Made by a program: the position numbers and the translations under genes
In this document: piece by piece, positions 44,175-52,139 of the stretch
Layout of the letters: the number at the start of each line of letters is the position of its first letter
How positions within the stretch are numbered: position 1 is the first letter of the stretch
The notes under the pieces: model-generated
The model's input: only the letters and a program-made list of their open reading frames with translations
Told to the model about the DNA's origin: nothing
The model's database searches: none
Assembly (NCBI GenBank): GCA_020629155.1
Contig: JAHDDW010000001.1
Span: 499,778-563,777 of the forward strand
Length of the DNA: 64,000 bases
DNA from: Acidimicrobiales bacterium
GTDB lineage: Bacteria > Actinomycetota > Acidimicrobiia > Acidimicrobiales > SZUA-35
Reading direction: 5' to 3'

Positions 44175-45224
44175 ATGTTCACTCTACATGCCACACGCAA
44201 GCTGCTTACTCGAACCAAACAACAAGGCACCGACCCTGCCCAGAATACCAACACGCTCGGCAGCTGGTATGCAAACATACTAGATTGGCGACCACAAACA
44301 GCTTTCTTTGTGAACGAATCAACGCTATTGCCTGTTCTAGTTCCGCTAACTCCTGTGAAGACACTTCTGCCTAGATTCATCGAAGAATTCCAAGTTGTAT
44401 GCAATAGACTCCAACTCCCTCAAGAATTTATTGAAACAGAAGTAGCTGCTATGAGCGAGAACGTGTGGTCGACCACTGCTAATCGCAGTGTTATCGGCAC
44501 CATGACCAATATGAGCCGAACATTCGAATATATCCTAGACAGGCAGCAAAACTACACGATGACAGACCTGGCAGTCAAACAAGCCACTTTGCTAACTGGC
44601 CCAGAGTATTTGAAGCCGATTGAGCGAATAGGCGACCTGTTAGGCATCGAAATTAGTTCATATGATACGACGACTTCGCCTACATCAGGGTTCACGTTTA
44701 AAATATCGATACGTGATATCGACCCACCTATTTGGCGTGAGGTATCCGTCCCGGAGTCCTCTTCACTGGTTGAATTTCATCAAATACTTCAAGCTGCTTT
44801 CGGTTGGCATAATTGCCATCTTTTCTCGTTTGAAATCGACGGTACTGACTATGGTTTAGACGAAGATGGAATGCTAGATCCAGATGAACTAGCAGTAACA
44901 GTCGGTGAGCTATTCGCTGACTCTCCTAAAGCAACCTATATCTACGACTATGGTGATTATTGGCAACATGATATTCAAGTTGTCAAAAAAAATGTTTTGG
45001 TCAATCAAGCTGAGATAGTTCAAGGGGAACGAGCATGCCCACCTGAAGATTGCGGCGGGCCGTGGGGCTACACCAATTTGCTACAAGCCTTAGCTAACAA
45101 AGACCATGAGCAGCATGACGAATTGACGCATTGGATAGGACCTGATGGGTATGATCCAGAATACTTCGACACAAGAAACTTTTCCAGGGATCTTGAAGCA
45201 ATCAGATTAGGGCTTCCTAGATGA
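44175..45224 (+). CDS. DUF6933-PRiA4b fusion protein
   Basis: A 349-residue protein. The N-terminal about 150 residues (MFTLHATRKLLTRTK; LGSWYANIL; LPVLVPLTPVKTLLPRF) resemble the DUF6933 family, and the C-terminal 180 residues (ISIRDIDPPIWREVSVPESS; FGWHNCHLFSFE; YIYDYGDYWQHDI; ACPPEDCGGPWGY) match the plasmid pRiA4b ORF-3 family. Function unknown. Both domains also occur separately elsewhere, so this is a fusion. Confidence 0.75.
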   Translation: MFTLHATRKLLTRTKQQGTDPAQNTNTLGSWYANILDWRPQTAFFVNESTLLPVLVPLTPVKTLLPRFIEEFQVVCNRLQLPQEFIETEVAAMSENVWSTTANRSVIGTMTNMSRTFEYILDRQQNYTMTDLAVKQATLLTGPEYLKPIERIGDLLGIEISSYDTTTSPTSGFTFKISIRDIDPPIWREVSVPESSSLVEFHQILQAAFGWHNCHLFSFEIDGTDYGLDEDGMLDPDELAVTVGELFADSPKATYIYDYGDYWQHDIQVVKKNVLVNQAEIVQGERACPPEDCGGPWGYTNLLQALANKDHEQHDELTHWIGPDGYDPEYFDTRNFSRDLEAIRLGLPR

Positions 45225-45253
45225 CAGCTTCAATAACTTATACAAGCTACAAG

Positions 45254-46114
45254 TTACACTGACTTGGATGGATTCCTAGCTCGCATTGTTTGACCTGTAC
45301 TTTTTTGTTGGCGAGTGGCGGCGTCTTTTTTCATTTCGTTTGATGCCCAACGAGCAAAGACAATAAGAATGACCGCCCAAAGGAAGAACCCACCAAACAG
45401 TTTCATTACCACACCAGCGGCTTGTTGATCTGAGAGCACATCGACGCCCCATAATCGCTGCGGAATATCGTAATGTTTATAGACAACATCTTCGGCGAAC
45501 ACTAACCAACCACCTGGTACTGTCGGCACGATAGACATAGCAAAAAGGTAGATACACTGCAACACTGGCTGCAAACGCCACTGCTTAATCGGTCCGATAA
45601 CAGGCATCCACATCAAAAGACCCGAGACAAAAATCATCAAATGTAACGCAAAATGTAGCACGCCATTATCAGCAGAAAGTTGCACCGCTTTAGACCAATG
45701 CAGAATCACTGTTAGTGCGTTAAAGACGACACCAGCGACCAGTGGCTGTGAAAACTTTTTGAACCAAACCCACACCTTGCTGTTCGGCTGCAAAAGTAAT
45801 TCGAAGAACCATTGCGGCACAGACAGCACAAACATGCCAGGAATTAACATTGAAAGAAAAAGATGCTGCACCATATGGATCGAATACAGCCTTGTTTCTG
45901 CAATCTCGTGCACAGGCCAGTCAGAAACTACCCACATACACACAACAGCAGCTAGAAACCAAAACTTCTGCTTCTTAGATATCGGTTCATAACCAAGGCG
46001 TTGCGCTTTCGGATTGAGCACAGTTATAGCAAAAAATCCTAGCGCAAGGACACCAGCAATTAACAACCAAACCTCAAGGTGGGCTTCCCAAGCAACAAAT
46101 GCAACCATATTCAT
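45254..46114 (-). CDS. ctaG: caa3-type cytochrome oxidase assembly protein CtaG
   Basis: A 286-residue membrane protein of the caa3_CtaG family. Seven hydrophobic segments are seen, with conserved-looking motifs HMVQHLFLSMLIPGMF and DNGVLHFALHLMIFVSGLLMW. It assists copper delivery or assembly of the oxidase. It is the last gene of the oxidase block, about 95 bp after the subunit IV gene. Start ATG 46114. Confidence 0.85.
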   Translation of the reverse strand: MNMVAFVAWEAHLEVWLLIAGVLALGFFAITVLNPKAQRLGYEPISKKQKFWFLAAVVCMWVVSDWPVHEIAETRLYSIHMVQHLFLSMLIPGMFVLSVPQWFFELLLQPNSKVWVWFKKFSQPLVAGVVFNALTVILHWSKAVQLSADNGVLHFALHLMIFVSGLLMWMPVIGPIKQWRLQPVLQCIYLFAMSIVPTVPGGWLVFAEDVVYKHYDIPQRLWGVDVLSDQQAAGVVMKLFGGFFLWAVILIVFARWASNEMKKDAATRQQKSTGQTMRARNPSKSV

Positions 46115-46209
46115 TATTTCCGCTGCGCTCGGCGCGCTAGCATGCAGATTTTAGCGGTTATCGATTCAGGCGAAGTAGCAGAAAAACTATGAAAAAACAT
46201 GTGCTACGG

Positions 46210-46527
46210 CTAGCTAGGGAATTCGAACGCTGCGAACACAGCGAGAAACACAAGAAGCGTCAGGATCAGTCCCGCAGCAAACGTCCACGAAAATAGTTTA
46301 CCATTGAGCAATTTTGCGTCGTAATACAGGTGCATAAAACCACCAGCTACTAAAATAAATTTAACAAACATCATCACTAGAAGTGGAACAACAAGTGAAA
46401 CCCCTTCAAAACCAAGGTATGACCACGCCACTTCGACCGCTGTAAGAACAAACAGAACAACAAAAATAGCCCAATACTGCTTCTCTTGTGGGTGGGCATG
46501 TGCATCATGGGTAGCAGAGTCACTCAT
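46210..46527 (-). CDS. cytochrome c oxidase subunit IV (prokaryotic COX4)
   Basis: A 105-residue small membrane subunit with a histidine-rich N-terminus (HDAHAHPQEKQ) and three hydrophobic helices (YWAIFVVLFVLTAVEVAW; VPLLVMMFVKFILVAGGF; FAAGLILTLLVFLAVF). The order after ctaE is standard. The start is ATG 46527; the longer frame reading to 46575 overlaps ctaE and is less plausible. Confidence 0.85.
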   Translation of the reverse strand: MSDSATHDAHAHPQEKQYWAIFVVLFVLTAVEVAWSYLGFEGVSLVVPLLVMMFVKFILVAGGFMHLYYDAKLLNGKLFSWTFAAGLILTLLVFLAVFAAFEFPS

Positions 46528-46535
46528 AGCATTCC

Positions 46536-47282
46536 TTAAGGGATTAGATAAACAATAGTGAAAATAAGCACCCAAACAATATCGACGAAGTGCCAGTAAA
46601 GCCCGACGATCTCAACTGTTTCGGCTCTATCTTGATTCAGTTTTCCTCGCATCGACATAATCAACAAGGAAGCAAGCATGATGATCCCGACGGTCACATG
46701 GACACCGTGGAAACCTGTCAACGTGTAGAACGCCGAACCAAACAAGTTTTTATTGAAGTAAATACCTTCGTTATAAAAGACAGTGAATTCATACACCTGA
46801 CCAGCAATAAAGATTGAACCTAGCAAAGCGGTTGCGCCTAGCCAGATACGCGATGCACGATAATCAGCCTCACTAACTGCCTTGTGAGAAAGTACCATAG
46901 TGAGCGAACTCATAAGCAAGATAAACGAGCTAGCTGACGTAAACAAAATATCGAAAAGCGGTTCGACCGAACCTTCTTCCAGAATCTCTTCATATTTCTC
47001 GGGTGCAACTTCTTTGAGTTTCGTCAACGTTGCCAAAACTTTTGGGTTCCCAGCGAGCACCTGCGTCATAAAGTTTGCTTTGGAAAGCAAATACGTTGAA
47101 ATTAAGGCACCGAACAGCAAACATTCAGATCCAAGAAACAGCCACATCGCCAGCTTCGTATTTGAGATGCCCAGGCTGCTGTGGTGTCCATCGTCATGAT
47201 GCTCACCACTATCGCCGCTATGGTCTACCACTAGTTCATCTTCTTCTCTAGCGTTATCGTCGAGTACCGCTGTTTCACTCAT
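46536..47282 (-). CDS. ctaE: cytochrome c oxidase subunit III
   Basis: A 248-residue subunit III. An acidic, histidine-rich N-terminal tail (about 30 residues) precedes KLAMWLFLGSECLLFGALIST, the Glu-containing helix typical of COX3, and HGVHVTVGIIMLAS, with a final WHFVDIVWVLIFTIVYL. The start ATG 47282 overlaps the ctaD stop by 8 bases (ATGAGTGA). No heme or copper sites are expected. Confidence 0.92.
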   Translation of the reverse strand: MSETAVLDDNAREEDELVVDHSGDSGEHHDDGHHSSLGISNTKLAMWLFLGSECLLFGALISTYLLSKANFMTQVLAGNPKVLATLTKLKEVAPEKYEEILEEGSVEPLFDILFTSASSFILLMSSLTMVLSHKAVSEADYRASRIWLGATALLGSIFIAGQVYEFTVFYNEGIYFNKNLFGSAFYTLTGFHGVHVTVGIIMLASLLIMSMRGKLNQDRAETVEIVGLYWHFVDIVWVLIFTIVYLIP

Positions 47283-49281
47283 CGCTAACCCCTCCTGAAA
47301 TACTTGCTGTATTTTCTTCAACTGTTTGGGCAAGGCTATGGTCGTCATCATTATGGCCATGGTCTAGGTCAAGGTCATCAGCAGGCTCTAACGCCCAACC
47401 ATACAGGCACACAAGAACAAGAAAGATTCCAGGGATTAAGAACCAGAGGCTATAGATGAGGGCATACCCAACAACAGGCAGACTAAAGGCCAGACGAATT
47501 GGCCAATTCGACGGAGCAGGCAAATGCACACCTTCGCCATTACCTGGCTGTGCAAGTTCTTCACCAGTAGCTACTTGCACTAACCTACCTTCTTCATTTT
47601 GCGCATATTTTTTATACCAGAAGTCATCAAGAGAATCGACCGTTGGGGTTACGTCAAAGTTGTGTTCTGGGGCAGGCGACTGGATTGACCATTCGATTGT
47701 TCTCCCATCCCAAGGATCAGCACCGACATCTGGCTTGCCAGCATTTTTCCACTGACTATGCGAGCGGAACATGTTAATCAGCAGCAACAATACGCTGAAG
47801 GCGAGGATGAACGAACCAAGGCTCGCGATTGCGTTCCAGAATGCGAAACCTTGCACTTCGGAATATGACTGCATACGGCGTGGCATACCTTGCAAACCAA
47901 GAATGTGCATTGGCCCAAAAGTTACGTTGAACCCAAGCACCATCAACCAGAAATTCCATTTACCAAGCGTTTCGCTCATTTTGTAGCCGAACGCTTTTGG
48001 CCACCAGAAATAGAGCCCAGCAATGAAACCAAATAGCGCACCGCCAAAGAGAACATAATGGAAATGCGCCACGATGTAATAGGTGTCAGTCTGCTGAGAG
48101 TCGGCAGGCGCTAATGCATGTGAAACACCTGAGAGGCCACCAATTGTGAACTGTGTGACAAGCCCGATCGAGAACAGCATCGCTGTATTTAAAATAAGTT
48201 TTCCGCCCCACAATGTCGCTATCCAGTTAAGAACTTTGACACCTGTTGGCACTGCAATAAACATCGTCGCGACGCTGAAAGCAGTCACAGAAAGAGGCCC
48301 AATACCTGAAGCGAACATATGGTGCGCCCAGACACCCCACCCCATAAAACCAATGGCGATGCCAGAGAAAACCATGAAAGGATAACCAAAGATAGGTTTG
48401 CGAGCAAACGCAGGAATAACCTCAGAGACAATACCAAACGCTGGCAAAATCATAAGATACACCTCAGGATGACCGAAGATCCAAAAAAGGTGCTGCCACA
48501 TAAGCGGATCGGCGCCTTGCTCAGGGTTAAAGAAGTGAGCGTCAAAGGTCCGATCCATCAGAAGCAAGATCTGCGCTACGGTCAAAATCGGAATAGCAAA
48601 AAGCAACAGAAACTGCGTCACTAACGTCATCCACACAAAAACGGGCATACGCATAAGCGACATACCAGGCGCCCGCATATTAAGTACCGTTGTGATTAAA
48701 TTCACCGCACCAGTTAACGAACCAAGCCCGACTATAAGTAACGAAGCATTCCAAAAGTCGATGCCTGTGCTAGGGCTGAAGATGATGCCGTTATTTGGTG
48801 CATAGTTAAACCAGCCGCCGTCTGGGCCACCGCCAAGAAACCAGCTTGTATTAAGCATGATGCCACCGCTAAGAAAAACCCAGAAGCTAAAGGCGTTGAT
48901 TCTAGGGAAGGCAACATCTCGTGCCCCAATTTGTAGCGGAAGGAGATAGTTGGCAAACGCTGCACCCATCGGCATCACAACAAGAAAGACCATGACTGTG
49001 CCGTGCATAGTGAAAACAGTGCTATAGGTGCTACCACTGAGAAGCTTGCCATCTGGGGCTGCCAACTGAATTCTGATAAGCAACGCTGCAACGCCGCCAA
49101 TAACAAAGAAAAAGAGTGAAGCAGCACCATACATAATGCCGATTTTTTTGTGATCGACGGTACTTAGCCAGTTTTTTATACCTGTTTGCGTTGCCTTAGG
49201 GCGAGCAAACACGCCTAAAAACTCTGGCTTCGATGTGTCTTCTGCGGAGATTCGAGCTACCGCTGATTCAATTACTGTCAT
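47275..49281 (-). CDS. ctaD: cytochrome c oxidase subunit I
   Basis: A 668-residue catalytic heme-copper subunit. All ligand motifs are present: low-spin heme His in TMHGTVMVF, CuB His and cross-linked Tyr in FGHPEVYLMILP, two CuB His in WAHHMFASG, and the heme a3/low-spin His in IVAHFHYVLFGG. Twelve helices plus a C-terminal extension of about 120 residues that carries two more helices (WPIRLAFSLPVVGYALIY...) and a His/Asp-rich tail. It reduces O2 and pumps protons. In operon with ctaC upstream and ctaE downstream. Confidence 0.96.
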   Translation of the reverse strand: MTVIESAVARISAEDTSKPEFLGVFARPKATQTGIKNWLSTVDHKKIGIMYGAASLFFFVIGGVAALLIRIQLAAPDGKLLSGSTYSTVFTMHGTVMVFLVVMPMGAAFANYLLPLQIGARDVAFPRINAFSFWVFLSGGIMLNTSWFLGGGPDGGWFNYAPNNGIIFSPSTGIDFWNASLLIVGLGSLTGAVNLITTVLNMRAPGMSLMRMPVFVWMTLVTQFLLLFAIPILTVAQILLLMDRTFDAHFFNPEQGADPLMWQHLFWIFGHPEVYLMILPAFGIVSEVIPAFARKPIFGYPFMVFSGIAIGFMGWGVWAHHMFASGIGPLSVTAFSVATMFIAVPTGVKVLNWIATLWGGKLILNTAMLFSIGLVTQFTIGGLSGVSHALAPADSQQTDTYYIVAHFHYVLFGGALFGFIAGLYFWWPKAFGYKMSETLGKWNFWLMVLGFNVTFGPMHILGLQGMPRRMQSYSEVQGFAFWNAIASLGSFILAFSVLLLLINMFRSHSQWKNAGKPDVGADPWDGRTIEWSIQSPAPEHNFDVTPTVDSLDDFWYKKYAQNEEGRLVQVATGEELAQPGNGEGVHLPAPSNWPIRLAFSLPVVGYALIYSLWFLIPGIFLVLVCLYGWALEPADDLDLDHGHNDDDHSLAQTVEENTASISGGVSDE

Positions 49282-49291
49282 GTCAGCCTCA

Positions 49292-50689
49292 TCAATCTAA
49301 GGTTGCTAAGTAGGCAACAACTTGGTCAAGCTGTTCTTCGGTCAAATTTTCAAATGCTATCATCCCCTGCTGATTCACAGGATCCATATCTTTTTGCTCT
49401 GGAGCATTCTTGACCCAGGGCTTCAAATCGGCAACATTCCAGCTGTAGGTATCGTTTGACGGCTGCTTCGCGAATTCTGATAGCTTTAGGTAGTCAGCTG
49501 GATCTAAGTCGTTACTGTTTGGATCGCCGAGTCGACCGTTGTAGGTTCCATAAATCCCGCCTGCAAATGTAGAGCGAGTTGCAAAATGCGTCAGGTTCGG
49601 CGCAGCCCCAGAAAGCAACGGAGGATCGATGTTACGCCCATTTTTTGTTGTATCAAGATTGTCTTCAGGATCGTTATCTGGCTCGCTGATCACATGACAA
49701 CTTGCACAGTTCGCTTGAAAGGTTTCATACCCAGCACGAAGATCTTCGTCGTAGCCTTCCTCGCCTTCTTCTGCTGGAATTTCTGCTAATGTTGCTTGAT
49801 TTGCTATCCACTCGTCGAACTGTGGCTTCTCTAAAGCAATAGCTGACATGCGCATTCTTGCATGTGACATTCCACAGAACTCGGTACACCAGCCAGAATA
49901 TTTACCAGGCTCGAACGACTCTAGCGACCAGGTATGCAGACGACCTGGAACCGCATCTCGTTTTCCGTTAAGGCGCGGAATCCAGTATGAGTGGATCACA
50001 TCACGAGAGGTGATGATTAAGTCAACCTGCTGACCAGAAGGAATCACTAACTCAGTTGCGGTCACAATGTCGTCATCGTCTAGTGAAATATCAAGAGGCA
50101 ATTCCCGATCTTTCTCATCTATAACACCATCATTATTTGCATCTTTAAAGAAGCCGTCGCCATCGATGTCATAACGATATTCCCACCACCACTGCTGGCC
50201 AATAACCATCACGTCCAATGGTGTGTTAGAGAAATTTTCTAACTGCGTTTCCAGCGGCAACGGATTATTTTTCTGGTTTTCAACTTCCTCAGCAGAACTC
50301 GCGCGGAATGTTATATCATCATTTTTTTCTTCAAGGTCCCAAATTTCTTGCCATGTGAACACAGCAACTACTGTAAGCAAGACCATTGGCGCTATTGTCC
50401 AGGCAATTTCTAATTTAAAGTTTCCATGCGTTTGCTCTGGCAAATCGTTCGGATCAAGTTCATCAGGGTCAACTTTGTTTTTAACAGCTAGGCCAATAGA
50501 AACACCAACAACAAGAATAAAAATAATTAACATAATGACCCATATATATGGTGTCATCAACTCGTGGATACCTTGGGCTTGAGGCCCATCTGGATCTAGC
50601 GTTGTCAATGGTTTATCTTCGCCGCACGCAGCGAATAAGATGCTTGCTAACGGTAACGCCAGCAAAGATAGATGAGGTAATTTACGCAT
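49292..50689 (-). CDS. ctaC: cytochrome c oxidase subunit II with fused cytochrome c domain
   Basis: A 465-residue lipoprotein-type subunit II. A signal peptide with lipobox FAAC (about residue 22) is followed by two membrane helices and a cupredoxin with the CuA motif CTEFCGMSH near 267. A C-terminal c-type heme domain has CASCH near 327 and further Met candidates toward the end. This fusion defines caa3 oxidases. The start is ATG 50689; a GTG at 50728 overlaps the previous gene stop. Note a 28-residue EF-hand-like acidic loop (DIDGDGFFKDANNDGVIDE) within the cupredoxin, which may bind Ca2+. Confidence 0.95.
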   Translation of the reverse strand: MRKLPHLSLLALPLASILFAACGEDKPLTTLDPDGPQAQGIHELMTPYIWVIMLIIFILVVGVSIGLAVKNKVDPDELDPNDLPEQTHGNFKLEIAWTIAPMVLLTVVAVFTWQEIWDLEEKNDDITFRASSAEEVENQKNNPLPLETQLENFSNTPLDVMVIGQQWWWEYRYDIDGDGFFKDANNDGVIDEKDRELPLDISLDDDDIVTATELVIPSGQQVDLIITSRDVIHSYWIPRLNGKRDAVPGRLHTWSLESFEPGKYSGWCTEFCGMSHARMRMSAIALEKPQFDEWIANQATLAEIPAEEGEEGYDEDLRAGYETFQANCASCHVISEPDNDPEDNLDTTKNGRNIDPPLLSGAAPNLTHFATRSTFAGGIYGTYNGRLGDPNSNDLDPADYLKLSEFAKQPSNDTYSWNVADLKPWVKNAPEQKDMDPVNQQGMIAFENLTEEQLDQVVAYLATLD

Positions 50690-50727
50690 TGTGTTCTGAC
50701 CCTCAGCAGACTTTTTTGTTTTGCCCA

Positions 50728-51519
50728 CTATTCGCCTTCCCCTTCAACAAGTACTTTGTCTTCACTATGACTTTCACTGTGCTCTTCGCCATGATGGAAA
50801 TCACGCTCGCCAACCGCTGCAGCCACAACACCGCCAGCTAAAATAGTAATAGCGCCAACAACAACCGCAGCTGAAAGAAGCTGAGTCGGCACTTTTCTCT
50901 TCGCGAAAAAAATAGCACCGAAGAAGATTATAGTCGCAGCGACTACCGCAACTATCGTTGCGCCTAACGCAGGCACTGCAAGCAAGACTCTGGATACAGC
51001 AACAACAAGAACAGCTACACCTAGCATCGAAAACATTGGCACTTGGAACGGCCCAATAACTCGCTGCCGCATAGCCTCATTAACTGAACTATCGCCGCTG
51101 AGACGAGTTGACCATGAGAGTAGAACCCATTCCATAAAAACGATAAGCAAAACGATGACACCAAGAACAAGAAAAGCAGTGTCAACAACGTAGCCAATAG
51201 CAAGACAAGCAAACCCGAATGCTGCGACAAGAGGCCATACACTTTCGCCTGCAAGTTCAATCTGGTTTACTGGAAGGCTTACACCTTTTTCGTCAGTATC
51301 AATACCTTCTTGTGTGACAGAACCTAACGCACCCAGGAGTATAGAAACGAGAGCAAAGCTTAGAAGCGTGACGTATCCGAAATGATCGCCGATGCCACCT
51401 TTATAGCCAGCACTAATCACGCCAATTATTTCGCCACCTGTAAGCAGCCCATAAAACGCTGCGCTACCAAGAGACACCACACCGAGCGCGAGCAAAAATC
51501 TTGATCCCCAAGGAAACAT
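50728..51519 (-). CDS. oxidase-linked membrane protein, unknown function
   Basis: A 263-residue protein of unrecognised family with seven or so hydrophobic segments (FLLALGVVSLGSAAFYGLL; VWPLVAAFGFACLAIGYV; FLVLGVIVLLIVFMEWVLL). It ends in a His/Glu-rich tail (GERDFHHGEEHSESHSED) that could bind metal. Position is between a subunit III-like gene and ctaC in the same operon. It may be an accessory subunit IV-like component (inference). Confidence 0.65.
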   Translation of the reverse strand: MFPWGSRFLLALGVVSLGSAAFYGLLTGGEIIGVISAGYKGGIGDHFGYVTLLSFALVSILLGALGSVTQEGIDTDEKGVSLPVNQIELAGESVWPLVAAFGFACLAIGYVVDTAFLVLGVIVLLIVFMEWVLLSWSTRLSGDSSVNEAMRQRVIGPFQVPMFSMLGVAVLVVAVSRVLLAVPALGATIVAVVAATIIFFGAIFFAKRKVPTQLLSAAVVVGAITILAGGVVAAAVGERDFHHGEEHSESHSEDKVLVEGEGE

Positions 51520-51527
51520 CTAGTACC

Positions 51528-52139
51528 TTATTTCGTGATATAAACCGCGTACCATAACACGGCATAGAGAAACACTGACACAGTCCAAAAAATTGACGAC
51601 CCGACGACACTTTCATACCTTGTCGCCGAGTGTTCGCCTCCGAGCGTACGCAGTGCCATCGAAGCCATAAAGACAAGAGCACCTATCATTACCAGAAGCT
51701 GCGCAATAATAAGTGTGTAGATCAAGACAGCCGGTTCGCTGCCACGAGCTTCCATCTCCATCAGCGAAAGAAGGTACGCTGTCTGCACTAGGAAAGCAAT
51801 ACCAAATAAGATCGTCAGGCCATAGGCTACACCTGCATTTGAGAAGTCATTGTTTCTGACAGCGGCAACAGACCACCACGCAGTAATAACAGAAAAGGCT
51901 AAAGTCAAACCCATATAGTTAGGTTGTGTCAACGGGATAGTAACACCTTCAGGTAGCCACTGCTCGCCGACGGCAAGCACAGAAGCTCGCTGACCTATAT
52001 AAAAAGCTACTAACGCCATATAGGCAATGACCGCTGAAGCGCTTGCGAAACCGACTGAAAGAACGGTTAGCGATCGGCGCGTTGGCTGGGCTTCTGCTAC
52101 ATATGCTGGAATAGTTTCATACGGTGTGACCTGAAGCAT
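51528..52139 (-). CDS. heme-copper oxidase subunit III-like protein
   Basis: A 203-residue membrane protein with five or more helices and the subunit III layout, e.g. SVGFASASAVIAYMALVAFYIG, NYMGLTLAFSVITAWWSVAA and VLIYTLIIAQLLVMIGALVF. It lacks the Glu in the third helix found in active COX3. It overlaps its upstream neighbour, the ligandless subunit I paralogue, by one base (TAATG), after a good GGAGGT site, so both are coupled. Likely partner of that paralogue. Confidence 0.7.
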   Translation of the reverse strand: MLQVTPYETIPAYVAEAQPTRRSLTVLSVGFASASAVIAYMALVAFYIGQRASVLAVGEQWLPEGVTIPLTQPNYMGLTLAFSVITAWWSVAAVRNNDFSNAGVAYGLTILFGIAFLVQTAYLLSLMEMEARGSEPAVLIYTLIIAQLLVMIGALVFMASMALRTLGGEHSATRYESVVGSSIFWTVSVFLYAVLWYAVYITK

